Notes: generated by a model not told the origin, from the sequence alone. DNA of 64,000 bases from Prevotella intermedia ATCC 25611 = DSM 20706 (GCF_001953955.1 NZ_CP019300.1:992001-1056000); one strand, 5' to 3'; numbered from the stretch's first letter, positions 15,107 to 23,808 are shown. A program made the numbers and translations.

Positions 15107-17215
15107 ATGAATAATATGAAGAAAATACTCCTTTTACAAGTACTTTTATTGTTTGTAGCAGGCAGTTTTGCACAGCGTCCCGACTACACGAAGATGTCGC
15201 CTCTGGTGCGTGAAGCTGCTACCGATGCCATTCGACAAAGCAGGCAGATGCTTTCGGTCAGTCCGAAGAAGTTTCAGCCCACTATCACTGCATTTGCAAA
15301 GTTTAGCAGCAATGCCGAAAATACGATAGAGAAGTACGGCTGTCGGCAGCTTGCAAAGGCAGACGATATATACATATTGTCTATTCCCCTGAACCAATTG
15401 GCAGGTCTTTCAAACGAAAGGAACGTATTGCGAATAGAAGCAGGCAATGGCAACAGGGTGCAAATGGACACTACCATAACAATGGTGAATGCCTTGCCGG
15501 TTTACAGTGGACAAGGCTTGCCGCAGGCATACACGGGTAAGGGTGTCGTGGTAGGGGTGCAAGACATTGGCTTCGACCTAACTCACCCAACCTTTTACAA
15601 TGCCGATATGACGGAATACCGCATTAAAGCCCTTTGGGACCAACTGTCGAAAGACACGCAGGGCAGCACGTTGCCAGTGGGGCGCGACTACCGTGGTACG
15701 GAAGAACTATTGCAGATAGGGCACCCTTTAGACGGTCTTACACAGACGCACGGCACACATACGGCAGGAATAGCAGCCGGAAGTGGGGCAGAAGGAGCGG
15801 GCAAGACAAGCCCATATCGCGGCATAGCCTACGAAGCAGATATTGTTATGGTGGCAAATGCTGCAGGAGATAATATCGAACTCATCGACAAGGAAGACTA
15901 TTACAAGTACACCTACGCTACCGATGCGTTGGGCTTTAAGTATATTTTCGACTATGCCGACAGCCAAGGCAAGCCCTGTGTGATTAACTTTAGCGAGGGT
16001 GGGCATCAGGATTTCCACGGTTACGACCAACTATACTACGAGATGCTCGAGAAGATGACAGGTGCAGGGCATATCATCGTTGCTTCAGCAGGCAACGATG
16101 CCGATTGGATAAACTATGTGCACAAGCCCAAAGGCATTCCGAATATAGAATCGTTGTTGTGGGGAAACCGCGAAAGTGCCTACTTTACGGCTAAGACCGA
16201 CAAGCCGTTTGTATTCCGAATGAAAGTTCCCGCCAACAGTCCTACTGCCCAAGTCGTTGAAATACCAATGGAGAAGGTGCTTGCTTGCAAAGACTCCTTG
16301 CTGATAGATTCCGTTAAGATAGGCAGTCAGATGTACGAATGGCGTGTTCTTGGCTATCCGTCAAGCTATAAAGCGGAAGACGTGGTTTACGATATTCGCC
16401 TTGCAAGTCGCCCTAATTTAGGATACGATGTGCCTGTTTCGATAGAATTTGCAAGTAGCGAAGCAACGATAGACCTTTATCGCATAAGGGGGTTCCTGCC
16501 ACCACACGACCAAAATCCGATGTTAAAGATGGGCGATAATAGTTACAGCATTCACTCGCCATCGAGTGCGCCAAGCGTTATTTCGGTAGGAGCAACGGCT
16601 TACAGACGAGGCTTTCTGAACTATTTAGGCGAATGGAAAGACTACGACAAAGGCACTGACGGACGGCGGACATCGTTCTCTGGTATCGGTCCGACCATAG
16701 ATGGGCGAATCAAACCCGACGTGATGGCACCGGGACAGAACGTCGTTTCGGCTTACAGCAGTTATTTCATAATGAATCCGAAGAATGCAGGAGCACCGTT
16801 GGCTTCAGATGTAAAGCACTTTGAACACAATGGCAGAACCTATGCTTGGAACGCCAACAGCGGCACATCAATGTCGTCGCCGGTTGTCGCCGGTGCCATT
16901 GCCTTGTGGCTTCAGGCGTACCCTCGCCTTACACCGCAGGATTGCTTGGAGGTGTTTCGCAAGACGTGCACGCGTTACGACACGGCACTGGCCTATCCGA
17001 ACAATTGGTATGGCTATGGCGAAATAAATGTATATGAAGGTCTGAAAGAGGTTTTGCAAATGGCTGCGGCAGGCATTACGCAACACGAAAGTACTCAGCC
17101 ATCTGAGAGCGACAAGCGCATTTACCATCTTGACGGACGCTATGCGGGTACTTCCGAAGCCAATTTGCCACGTGGCATATACATTCGCAATCATCAGAAG
17201 TTTGTAAAGCGTTAA
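15107..17215 (+). CDS. Secreted subtilisin-like serine protease (S8 family)
   Basis: A 702-residue exported subtilase. The signal peptide covers about residues 1-22 (MKKILLLQVLLLFVAGSFAQ from the second Met, 15116). A propeptide-like region follows, then the catalytic triad. Asp is near 155 (GVQDIGFDLTHP), His near 215 (QTHGTHTAGIAAG), the oxyanion Asn is in VASAGNDADW, and Ser588 is in NSGTSMSSPVVAGA. Between the AGND block and Ser588 sits a large insert (about 350-500), probably a beta-sandwich. The C-terminus IYHLDGRYAG ... GIYIRNHQKFVKR matches the short GIYI-N tail found also in the secreted protein at 28903. The enzyme is likely surface or periplasmic and degrades host or peptide substrates; the substrate is unknown. 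Confidence 0.92.
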   Translation: MNNMKKILLLQVLLLFVAGSFAQRPDYTKMSPLVREAATDAIRQSRQMLSVSPKKFQPTITAFAKFSSNAENTIEKYGCRQLAKADDIYILSIPLNQLAGLSNERNVLRIEAGNGNRVQMDTTITMVNALPVYSGQGLPQAYTGKGVVVGVQDIGFDLTHPTFYNADMTEYRIKALWDQLSKDTQGSTLPVGRDYRGTEELLQIGHPLDGLTQTHGTHTAGIAAGSGAEGAGKTSPYRGIAYEADIVMVANAAGDNIELIDKEDYYKYTYATDALGFKYIFDYADSQGKPCVINFSEGGHQDFHGYDQLYYEMLEKMTGAGHIIVASAGNDADWINYVHKPKGIPNIESLLWGNRESAYFTAKTDKPFVFRMKVPANSPTAQVVEIPMEKVLACKDSLLIDSVKIGSQMYEWRVLGYPSSYKAEDVVYDIRLASRPNLGYDVPVSIEFASSEATIDLYRIRGFLPPHDQNPMLKMGDNSYSIHSPSSAPSVISVGATAYRRGFLNYLGEWKDYDKGTDGRRTSFSGIGPTIDGRIKPDVMAPGQNVVSAYSSYFIMNPKNAGAPLASDVKHFEHNGRTYAWNANSGTSMSSPVVAGAIALWLQAYPRLTPQDCLEVFRKTCTRYDTALAYPNNWYGYGEINVYEGLKEVLQMAAAGITQHESTQPSESDKRIYHLDGRYAGTSEANLPRGIYIRNHQKFVKR

Positions 17216-17370
17216 GCAACGCAAAAATCTTTTTATTTCTTTGCTGGTACGACGTTGTTTCAGCCAGATAAAAAGCGTCTTTTTCACGCACCGATTTCCC
17301 CCTTTTTAAGGGCTAAAAATATGCTTTTGTAACTCATTGGCAATCAGCGGTTAGCAGAGGTGCGAAATTC

Positions 17371-17434
17371 CCTTATAAGAGAATTAAAATTGTCTTATAG
17401 GAGAATTTAAATTGTCTTATAAGACAATTTTGAG
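17371..17434. repeat. Cluster of AATTGTCTTATA direct and inverted repeats
   Basis: The unit AATTGTCTTATA occurs twice in direct orientation (17388 and 17411), with variants TTATAAGAGAATT and TATAGGAGAATT between. The second copy forms a perfect 22-base palindrome at 17410-17431. The cluster lies about 100 bases before the nadB promoter and could be an operator or a small repeat element. Confidence 0.7.
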
Positions 17435-17527
17435 AGAATACGCAGCAAGTATAAAATACTCACGCATTTCTCGGCAATTTAATTGTAAGTAAAAAGGCTT
17501 TGTGTTGGCATATTAAGAAAATATTAT

Positions 17528-17535
17528 TACTTTTG
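17528..17535 (+). promoter_or_regulatory. -7 element (TACTTTTG) for nadBAC
   Basis: TACTTTTG matches TAnnTTTG, 30 bases before the nadB start codon. Confidence 0.6.
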
Positions 17536-17564
17536 CATCTGTTCTGAAAAACTGCAATATTAGC

Positions 17565-19163
17565 ATGATACATAAGTCAGATATTCTTGTCATAGGCGGG
17601 GGCATAGCCGGAATGAGCTACGCCCTTCGCGTTGCAAATAGCGGTAAGGGCAAGGTTGTATTGGTGTGTAAAACCACGCTCGACGAAGCAAATACAACGA
17701 AAGCGCAGGGCGGTATAGCCTCTGTTACCAACTTATCGATAGACAATTTCGAGAAACATATAACCGATACGATGGTGGCTGGCGACTTTATTTCCGACCC
17801 GCAGGCGGTGGAACACGTTGTTCGCAATGCCCCTCAAGCTATCAGCGACCTTGTCGGCTGGGGCGTAAACTTCGATAAGAACAACGAAGGCGCATACGAT
17901 TTACACCGTGAAGGCGGACACAGCGAGTTTCGCATACTTCACCATGCTGACGATACGGGAGCCGAAATACAACGCGGACTTATGGCGGCAGTGCGCAGCA
18001 ACGAGAACATTACGGTGCTCGAAAATCATTATGCCGTAGAAATCATTACGCAACATCATCTCGGAATTGAAGTAACACGCCGTACACCGAATATAGAATG
18101 TTACGGTGCGTACATCTTGAACCCTGCCACGCAGAAGATAGACACCTATTTAAGCAAGGTTATGCTTATGGCAACTGGCGGTTGCGGAGCTGTCTATGGC
18201 ACAACGTCGAACCCGAGCATAGCCACTGGCGACGGTGTGGCAATGGTGTATAGAGCGAAAGGAACCGTTGCCGATATGGAGTTCGTGCAGTTCCACCCTA
18301 CGGTGCTTTACAATCCGAAAGAAACCCGTCCTGCTTTCCTGATAACCGAAGCGATGCGTGGTTATGGCGGTATTCTTCGTCTGCCCAATGGCGACGAGTT
18401 TATGCAGAAATACGATGAGCGACTTTCGCTCGCTCCCCGCGATGTAGTGGCAAGGGCTATCGACCACGAAATGAAGATACACGGACTTGCCTACGTCTGC
18501 CTCGATGTAACGCACAAAGATGCCGACGAAACCCGAAAGCACTTTCCGCACATATACGCAAAGTGCCTTAGTTTGGGCATAGACATAACCAAGGAGTATA
18601 TTCCAGTGTGTCCAAGTGCCCACTATATGTGCGGTGGCATAAAGGTAGACCTGAACGGCGAAAGCACCATAAAGCGACTTTATGCGGTTGGCGAATGTGC
18701 CTGTACGGGATTGCATGGGGGCAATCGTCTGGCAAGCAATTCGCTTGTAGAGGCTGCTGTCTATGCTAAATCGGCTGCAGAGCACACGCTTGACGTTATC
18801 GACGACTATCAATTCAACACCGATATACCCGAATGGGACGATGCTGGCACACTCTCTAACGAAGAACGAGTGCTGATAACACAGAGCGTAAAGGAAGTGG
18901 GCGAGGTCATGAGCAACTATGTTGGCATTGTGCGCAGCAACTTACGCTTGAAAAGAGCTTGGAGCAGACTCGACCTTCTTTACGAAGAAACCGAGCAACT
19001 CTTCAAGCAAGTAAAGGCCACAAAGGATATTTGCGAACTGCGAAATATGATAAACGTAGGTTATCTGATAACCCGTCAGGCAATAGCACGCAAGGAAAGC
19101 CGTGGCTTACATTATACAATAGACTATCCGAAGCACGCCAACGACCCGCAAAAGAAAGATTAA
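17565..19163 (+). CDS. nadB: L-aspartate oxidase
   Basis: First enzyme of de novo NAD synthesis: it oxidises L-aspartate to iminoaspartate with FAD in the cytosol, using oxygen or fumarate as acceptor. The FAD fold is at the N-terminus (ILVIGGGIAGMSYALR, residues 6-21). It continues with NTTKAQGGIASV, the succinate-dehydrogenase-like REGGHSEFRILHHADDTGAE and the catalytic region ITEAMRGYGGILRLPNGDEF. HYMCGGIKVDLNGES and the second FAD segment LYAVGECACTGLHGGNRLAS follow. Length, 532 residues, is normal. It opens the operon nadB-nadA-nadC, with 31 bases to nadA. In an anaerobe, fumarate is the likely electron acceptor. Confidence 0.97.
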   Translation: MIHKSDILVIGGGIAGMSYALRVANSGKGKVVLVCKTTLDEANTTKAQGGIASVTNLSIDNFEKHITDTMVAGDFISDPQAVEHVVRNAPQAISDLVGWGVNFDKNNEGAYDLHREGGHSEFRILHHADDTGAEIQRGLMAAVRSNENITVLENHYAVEIITQHHLGIEVTRRTPNIECYGAYILNPATQKIDTYLSKVMLMATGGCGAVYGTTSNPSIATGDGVAMVYRAKGTVADMEFVQFHPTVLYNPKETRPAFLITEAMRGYGGILRLPNGDEFMQKYDERLSLAPRDVVARAIDHEMKIHGLAYVCLDVTHKDADETRKHFPHIYAKCLSLGIDITKEYIPVCPSAHYMCGGIKVDLNGESTIKRLYAVGECACTGLHGGNRLASNSLVEAAVYAKSAAEHTLDVIDDYQFNTDIPEWDDAGTLSNEERVLITQSVKEVGEVMSNYVGIVRSNLRLKRAWSRLDLLYEETEQLFKQVKATKDICELRNMINVGYLITRQAIARKESRGLHYTIDYPKHANDPQKKD

Positions 19164-19194
19164 CTGTTAGGAAATACAATAAATATTATAAGAC

Positions 19195-20187
19195 ATGATT
19201 GATAAGAAATGGAGCGAACAGGGCTTTATTGACGAACCAATACCTGCCAATATAGATGTAAAGACTGAAATAAAACGTATGTGTAAAGAGAAGAATGCCG
19301 TGATAATGGCACATTATTACACAGACGCAGAAGTGCAGGACTTGGCTGATTTCGTAGGCGACAGCCTTGCCCTTGCGCAGAAAGCAGCCACTACCGATGC
19401 CGATATTATCGTAATGTGTGGCGTGCATTTCATGGGCGAAACCAACAAGATACTTTGTCCCGATAAAACTATTCTGGTGCCAGACCTTAACGCTTCTTGT
19501 TCGTTGGCAGAGAGTTGCCCAACCGATACATTCGAGAAGTTTGTGAAAGCTCACCCCGACCACACCGTAATAAGCTATGTAAACACTACGGCAGCAACAA
19601 AATCGCTCACTGATGTTGTCGTTACCAGTAGCAATGCGTGCCAAGTTGTGGAGTCGTTCCCTAAAGATACAAAGATTATTTTCGGTCCCGACAAGAACCT
19701 CGGAGGCTACATCAATCGTATCACAGGTCGCAATATGCTGCTTTGGGACGGTGGTTGCCATGTGCACGAACGCTTTTCAGTGGAAGGCATTAAGCAGCTG
19801 AAGCAACAACACCCCGATGCAAAGGTATTGGCACACCCTGAATGTACGGGCGAAGTAGCTGCACTTGCCGACAAGGTAGGCAGCACGGCTGCTTTGCTGA
19901 AGTTCAGTATCAACGACGACGCACAAAAGTTCATTGTCGTTACAGAAGTGGGCATACTTCACGAAATGCAGAAGTCTGCACCGCAAAAGACCTTTATTCC
20001 TGCGCCATCGAACGAAGAACCGCGTGCCTGCAACGAATGCAACTACATGAAGCTCATTACAATGAGGAAACTGTACAACTGTATTAAGCACGAATGGCCT
20101 ACGATAGAGGTAGACCCTGAAATTGCAGAAAAGGCTGTGCGTCCTATCAATAAGATGTTGGAAATATCAAGGAAACTTGGTTTGTAG
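19195..20187 (+). CDS. nadA: Quinolinate synthase
   Basis: Condenses iminoaspartate from NadB with dihydroxyacetone phosphate to form quinolinate, using an oxygen-sensitive 4Fe-4S cluster. The 330-residue protein has the NadA signature blocks: IMAHYYTDAEVQDLADFVGD, IVMCGVHFMGETNKIL, VPDLNASCSLAESC, LAHPECTGEVAALADKVGS and ACNECNYMKLITM. The cysteines of VMCGVHF, HPECTGE and NECNYM are the likely cluster ligands. Gene order and close spacing with nadB and nadC support one transcript. Confidence 0.97.
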   Translation: MIDKKWSEQGFIDEPIPANIDVKTEIKRMCKEKNAVIMAHYYTDAEVQDLADFVGDSLALAQKAATTDADIIVMCGVHFMGETNKILCPDKTILVPDLNASCSLAESCPTDTFEKFVKAHPDHTVISYVNTTAATKSLTDVVVTSSNACQVVESFPKDTKIIFGPDKNLGGYINRITGRNMLLWDGGCHVHERFSVEGIKQLKQQHPDAKVLAHPECTGEVAALADKVGSTAALLKFSINDDAQKFIVVTEVGILHEMQKSAPQKTFIPAPSNEEPRACNECNYMKLITMRKLYNCIKHEWPTIEVDPEIAEKAVRPINKMLEISRKLGL

Positions 20188-20229
20188 TACGCTGCAATCC
20201 GTTTTCCACCTTATTTATATAATAGCGAT

Positions 20230-21105
20230 ATGTTACAAGTAGAAGAATTAAACGATAGATTAATCGACCTTGCCTTTAGCGAAGATATTGGCGATGGCGA
20301 CCATACAACCCTTTGTTGCATACCTGCCGACGCTATGGGCGAAAGCAAATTGCTGATAAAAGAAGAAGGAATATTTGCAGGAGTAGACATTGCAAAGCGT
20401 GTTTTCCATCGCTTCGACCCCGAACTCGTGGTGGAAGTGTATATCGAAGACGGCGCACACGTAAAGCCCGGCGATATTGTTATGAGCGTAAAGGGGCGCG
20501 AACAAAGTCTTTTGCAGACAGAACGCTTGATGCTCAACATACTCCAGCGTATGAGCGGCATAGCCACAATGACCCACAAATACCAGCAAACCCTGATTGA
20601 TGCAGGCACAAAGACACGTGTTTTAGACACCCGCAAGACTACTCCAGGTATGCGTATGCTTGAGAAAGAGGCTGTCCATATCGGCGGAGGTACAAACCAC
20701 CGTATCGGTCTTTTCGATATGATACTCTTGAAAGACAACCACATCGACTTCTGTGGTGGGGTTCACAATGCTATTTCGCGTGCAAAAGCCTACTGCAAGG
20801 AGAAAGGCAAGGATTTGAAAATAGAGTGCGAAGTGCGCAATTTCAAAGAACTCGACGAGGCATTGGCGGAAGGCTGCGACCGTATTATGTTCGATAACTT
20901 CACACCCGAAGACACTCGAAAGGCGGTAGACACTGTTGCAGGACGTTGCGAAACGGAATCGAGTGGCGGAATAACCTACGACACGATGATACCATACGCA
21001 AAAGCAGGTGTCGATTTCATATCTTTTGGCGCACTGACACATAGCGTAAAGGGATTGGATATGAGTTTTAAAGCTGCAGGAAGCGATAAGCTTGTAGTGA
21101 AATAA
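20230..21105 (+). CDS. nadC: Nicotinate-nucleotide pyrophosphorylase (quinolinate phosphoribosyltransferase)
   Basis: Converts quinolinate and PRPP to nicotinate mononucleotide with loss of CO2, completing the pathway begun by NadB and NadA. The 291-residue protein has a typical type II PRTase layout. An N-terminal alpha/beta sandwich (EDIGDGDHTT, LNILQRMSGIATMTHKYQ) leads into the barrel. Substrate-binding TRVLDTRKTTPGMRMLEKEA, HIGGGTNHRIGLFDMILLKD and the C-terminal ESSGGITYDTM and VDFISFGALTHSVKGLD blocks follow. A terminator lies 50 bases after the stop. Confidence 0.97.
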   Translation: MLQVEELNDRLIDLAFSEDIGDGDHTTLCCIPADAMGESKLLIKEEGIFAGVDIAKRVFHRFDPELVVEVYIEDGAHVKPGDIVMSVKGREQSLLQTERLMLNILQRMSGIATMTHKYQQTLIDAGTKTRVLDTRKTTPGMRMLEKEAVHIGGGTNHRIGLFDMILLKDNHIDFCGGVHNAISRAKAYCKEKGKDLKIECEVRNFKELDEALAEGCDRIMFDNFTPEDTRKAVDTVAGRCETESSGGITYDTMIPYAKAGVDFISFGALTHSVKGLDMSFKAAGSDKLVVK

Positions 21106-21154
21106 CATATAATAGGTATTCGGAAATTGTGCAAATGGCAATTTCTAATGATAG

Positions 21155-21202
21155 AAGATGGTAGCGTAAAATGCGGAAACATTTTGCGCTACCATCTTTT
21201 TT
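21155..21202 (+). terminator. Terminator of nadBAC
   Basis: An inverted repeat AAGATGGTAGCG / CGCTACCATCTT with further AAAATG/CATTTT pairing, followed by a T run. Confidence 0.85.
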
Positions 21203-21334
21203 GCGTTTTACTAACTTTGTTTAGGTGTTTTGCTGCGATTTCTTTAATGAATGTAAAATAAAAATATTAAAGTCCGTTTGTAACTTCTTTTCTTGTAGAA
21301 AACGCTGCGTTAAAGCTAACAAACCACTACTTAA

Positions 21335-21372
21335 AAGTAGGTATTTTGCAAGAACCCCTATTTTTAGGTATT
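21335..21372. promoter_or_regulatory. Twin TAGGTATT sites upstream of flavodoxin
   Basis: AAAGTAGGTATTTT (from 21335) and TTTTTAGGTATTGC (from 21361) share TAGGTATT in direct orientation 27 bases apart, just upstream of the fldA -7 element. A 13-base match, AAGTAGGTATTTT, occurs in reverse orientation at 57008-57020 before the hemerythrin/LuxR gene. A regulator operator is inferred. Confidence 0.45.
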
Positions 21373-21393
21373 GCACGGAACAAGGAAACTCTC

Positions 21394-21401
21394 TATCTTT
21401 G
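21394..21401 (+). promoter_or_regulatory. -7 element (TATCTTTG) for flavodoxin
   Basis: TATCTTTG fits TAnnTTTG, with a TTG about 20 bases before it as a possible -33 element. It is 43 bases before the ATG. Confidence 0.65.
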
Positions 21402-21443
21402 CAAACGTAAACAAAACAAACGTAACAAAATATCAATACGAAT

Positions 21444-21932
21444 ATGAAGAGTACAATAGTAGTTTTCGGTTCATCAACCGGTACATGTGAGAACATTGCA
21501 AACACCATTGCAGAGAAATTGGGTGTAGAAGCTATCAACGTTGCAGATTTTTCTGCTGACACCGTTGCTAATCACGACAACCTAATCCTTGGTACCTCTA
21601 CTTGGGGAGCAGGCGAATTGCAAGACGATTGGTACGATGGCGTGAACGTTCTAAAAGGCGCAGACCTTTCAGGCAAGACGGTAGCACTTTTCGGTTGTGG
21701 CGACAGCGAATCATACTCAGATACTTTCTGCAGCGCAATGAAGGAAATCTACGATGCTGCCGAAGGCGCAAACATCATCGGAAGTGTACCTACCGAAGGC
21801 TATACATTCGACGATAGCGATGCTGTTGTAGACGGCGAGTTCATTGGTCTTGCACTTGACGATGTAAACGAAGACGACTTGACCGAAGGCAGAATCGACG
21901 CTTGGTTAAGCAGTATCAAAGGTTCTTTATAA
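21444..21932 (+). CDS. fldA: Flavodoxin
   Basis: A 162-residue acidic electron carrier that binds FMN and substitutes for ferredoxin in low-potential reactions, often when iron is short. The phosphate-binding loop FGSSTGTCENIANTIA is at residues 8-23. LGTSTWGAGELQDDWYDG at about 51-68 and LFGCGDSESYSDTFC near 91-105 form the isoalloxazine loops. Length and the acidic C-terminus fit a long-chain flavodoxin. It has its own promoter, preceded by twin TAGGTATT sites. A DUF2023 gene follows after 36 bases and probably shares the transcript. Confidence 0.95.
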   Translation: MKSTIVVFGSSTGTCENIANTIAEKLGVEAINVADFSADTVANHDNLILGTSTWGAGELQDDWYDGVNVLKGADLSGKTVALFGCGDSESYSDTFCSAMKEIYDAAEGANIIGSVPTEGYTFDDSDAVVDGEFIGLALDDVNEDDLTEGRIDAWLSSIKGSL

Positions 21933-21968
21933 TAAAATTTAGATAGCATCTAAGCATTTGTATATATA

Positions 21969-22325
21969 ATGGAAGGAATGGCAACCGACATGAAGGTCTT
22001 ATTGAATCATATTTATGAGTTCAAGAAAGGAGTACGGCAGATGGTACTTTATACTTTCAACAAGAAGTATGAAGACTTTGTTACCGCACGTCTTCACAGT
22101 CAGCAGATACCTTTCATCATTCAGCCAGTCGGAAACAGTAGCTTAAACCTGTTTTTCGGACGCAAGGAATGTTTAGATGCTATACGGTTATTCGTAACCA
22201 AGCCACTAAACCAGCTTACTCCAGAGGAAGATTTCATACTGGGGGCAATGCTTGGATATGACATTCGAGTGCAGTGCGAACGCTATTGTGAAAGAAAATG
22301 TCGCACTTGCAACCGAGTACAATAA
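21969..22325 (+). CDS. DUF2023 family protein
   Basis: A 118-residue protein of a small conserved family whose function is unknown. Recognisable family features are HIYEFKKGVRQMVLYTF near the start, LNLFFGRKECLDAIRLF in the middle and LTPEEDFILGAMLGYD near the end. The C-terminus carries four cysteines (CERYCERKCRTC), which could bind a metal. Starts at 21969, 21978 and 21990 are possible; the last gives the family-like MKVLLNHIYEF. Its position right behind flavodoxin suggests a partner role in electron transfer or flavodoxin control, but that is inference. A hairpin terminator follows at 22417. Confidence 0.85.
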   Translation: MEGMATDMKVLLNHIYEFKKGVRQMVLYTFNKKYEDFVTARLHSQQIPFIIQPVGNSSLNLFFGRKECLDAIRLFVTKPLNQLTPEEDFILGAMLGYDIRVQCERYCERKCRTCNRVQ

Positions 22326-22416
22326 TAAAATGGGTATGGTAGAGTCCATACCAAGGTTAGTAATGAAAATCTTGTTCGCGAAATAAAATTATTTCATAAT
22401 GTTTTTGTATAGGATT

Positions 22417-22447
22417 AAGGCTGGCTGTGAAGTCAGCCTTTTCTTTT
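22417..22447 (+). terminator. Terminator of the flavodoxin operon
   Basis: AAGGCTGGCT and AGTCAGCCTT pair with one G-T position around a four-base loop, followed by a T-rich run. Confidence 0.8.
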
Positions 22448-22495
22448 TCTTTTTATTCGTCCCTAATAAGTTTTTATAATGCACGTTGGCAGGTT

Positions 22496-22519
22496 GGGGC
22501 GTGATTCATTACGTTCCTA
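22496..22519. repeat. Solo arm of the 4675-4769 inverted-repeat element
   Basis: Read in reverse it is TAGGAACGTAATGAATCACG plus CCCC, matching the left arm at 4675 in 22 of 24 positions. No partner arm is visible nearby. Confidence 0.65.
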
Positions 22520-22608
22520 GCACCGAAGAAAAAGCATTCTTTTTAGGAAATCTAATTTCTCTATAATTCATAGAAACCTTTAAACTAAACACAAAGAAAC
22601 CCCTCTAC

Positions 22609-22808
22609 TTTGTAAAGATTATTCGTAGGAAAAATGATAATTTCGATTTGGCATTGCAAAAGCGGCTGTTTTGCAACGCAAAACAGCCGCTTTTACCGTG
22701 TAAAACCTACGCTTTTGGAATGCAAAACAATAGGTTTTGCAATATGTTGATAACGAGTTAGTTATGCAATACTTGTGCTTGTGAAAAATATTTACACGAT
22801 TATCGCTC
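22609..22808 (+). repeat. Dispersed intergenic repeat, copy C
   Basis: Full framework: TTTGTAAAGATTATTCG, ATTTCGATTTGGCATTGC, three arms, then GGAATGCAAAACAATAGG and GTGAAAAATATTTACACG. The cassettes are CGGCTG, CAGCCG and CCTACG. Arms 1 and 2 are fully complementary here and would form a long hairpin. Confidence 0.88.
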
Positions 22809-22841
22809 AATTTTCACCGTACAGAAGGCTTTTTCAGAGCT

Positions 22842-23660
22842 TTATCTCCTTTTGCTTTCCTGATAATATTTCATTGCTTCGGGCATCCAACCTTGAATGT
22901 TTTTAATGCGAGCGGCATCAGAAGGGTGCCTACTTAGGAACTCCATTGATGAACCTTTCGACGAAGCTGACATACGTTGCCAGAACGGAATGGCGTTTTG
23001 AGGGTCGTAACCTGCCATAGCAGCAAAGATAAGTCCCATATAGTCGGCTTCCTTCTCGTTCTTTCTGCTATACTTCAGGTTCAGAAGCGATAAGCCTGTT
23101 GAGGCTACCGAGCTTACAATATCGCCAGTACCGCTGCCAACAGCAGAGTTTAGTACCGTTCCCAAGATAGCTGTGCCTACGCTTTGATTTTGTTTCTTTG
23201 TTATTTGTTCGGCACTGTGCTTTGCCACTGCGTGCGCTATTTCGTGTCCTAACACGATGGCAAGTCCAGCTTCGTTTTGTGTATAGGGCAGCAAATCTTC
23301 GAAAACAACGATTTTACCGCCTGGCATACAGAAAGCGTTGGCTTGTTTGTCTTGTACAAGATTAAATTCCCATTGGAAGTTTCTTACTTCGTTTGCATAG
23401 CCGTTATTGCGCAAATAGGATTCTACGGCATTGGCAAGTTTGCGTCCAACACGTGTTACCATTTGGGTATTCTTTGTGTTTGTCGACTTCTTTGCGCTCG
23501 ACATAAACTTTGCATACTGCGTTTTGCTTAAGCTAAGGAGTTCTGAATCGCTTATGCTGATTTGGCGTGTGCGTCCCGTAAGTGGCACAGTGGAAGTAGT
23601 TCCGCATGCAGCAAGTGTGGCGATAACAACGGTCATCACTAAATACTTAATCTTTTTCAT
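22842..23660 (-). CDS. M48 family zinc metalloprotease, lipoprotein
   Basis: A 272-residue periplasm-facing lipoprotein protease related to LoiP/BepA-type M48 peptidases that handle misassembled envelope proteins. The ATG at 23660 is chosen because it gives a lipoprotein signal (MKKIKYLVMTVVIATLAAC) with Cys20 in the LAAC lipobox; the frame also reads through to 23738. The zinc site is LGHEIAHAVAKHSAEQ (HExxH), and the third ligand is in SRKNEKEADYMGL. GGKIVVFEDLLP and the C-terminal SRHPSDAARIKNI are typical of the family. It is divergent from the acidic paralogs that follow. Substrates are unknown. Confidence 0.93.
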   Translation of the reverse strand: MKKIKYLVMTVVIATLAACGTTSTVPLTGRTRQISISDSELLSLSKTQYAKFMSSAKKSTNTKNTQMVTRVGRKLANAVESYLRNNGYANEVRNFQWEFNLVQDKQANAFCMPGGKIVVFEDLLPYTQNEAGLAIVLGHEIAHAVAKHSAEQITKKQNQSVGTAILGTVLNSAVGSGTGDIVSSVASTGLSLLNLKYSRKNEKEADYMGLIFAAMAGYDPQNAIPFWQRMSASSKGSSMEFLSRHPSDAARIKNIQGWMPEAMKYYQESKRR

Positions 23661-23808
23661 CTTTTCTTTTAAATACCTTGGCTGTCGTGTAGCCTTTTTC
23701 TGTTTATTTTGGCTGCGAAAGTACGGACTTTTTCGCAAAAAACGTTGTCTTTGCTTCTTTTTAGTAAAAACAAATGTCGTATAGTTTGTTTATTTAACTA
23801 AGAATAAA

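Larger units (their letters stand above)
17216..17564. other. Intergenic region before the nad operon
   Basis: 349 bases without a gene. It contains the palindromic repeat cluster at 17371-17434 and a -7 element TACTTTTG at 17528-17535, about 30 bases before the nadB ATG. Confidence 0.5.
22326..22841. other. Intergenic region between convergent genes
   Basis: 516 bases without a gene. It holds a terminator (22417), a solo arm of the MITE-like element (22496) and dispersed repeat copy C (22609). Confidence 0.6.

Noticed and set aside
22619..22810. Short reading frame with a cysteine-rich peptide inside a dispersed repeat; similar ones at 37594-37797, 56231-56482, 46933-47280 and 3807-4325
   Set aside because: They share residues such as CKTYCFAFQKRRF only because they read the same repeat. 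They have no start signals and are explained by the DNA repeat.
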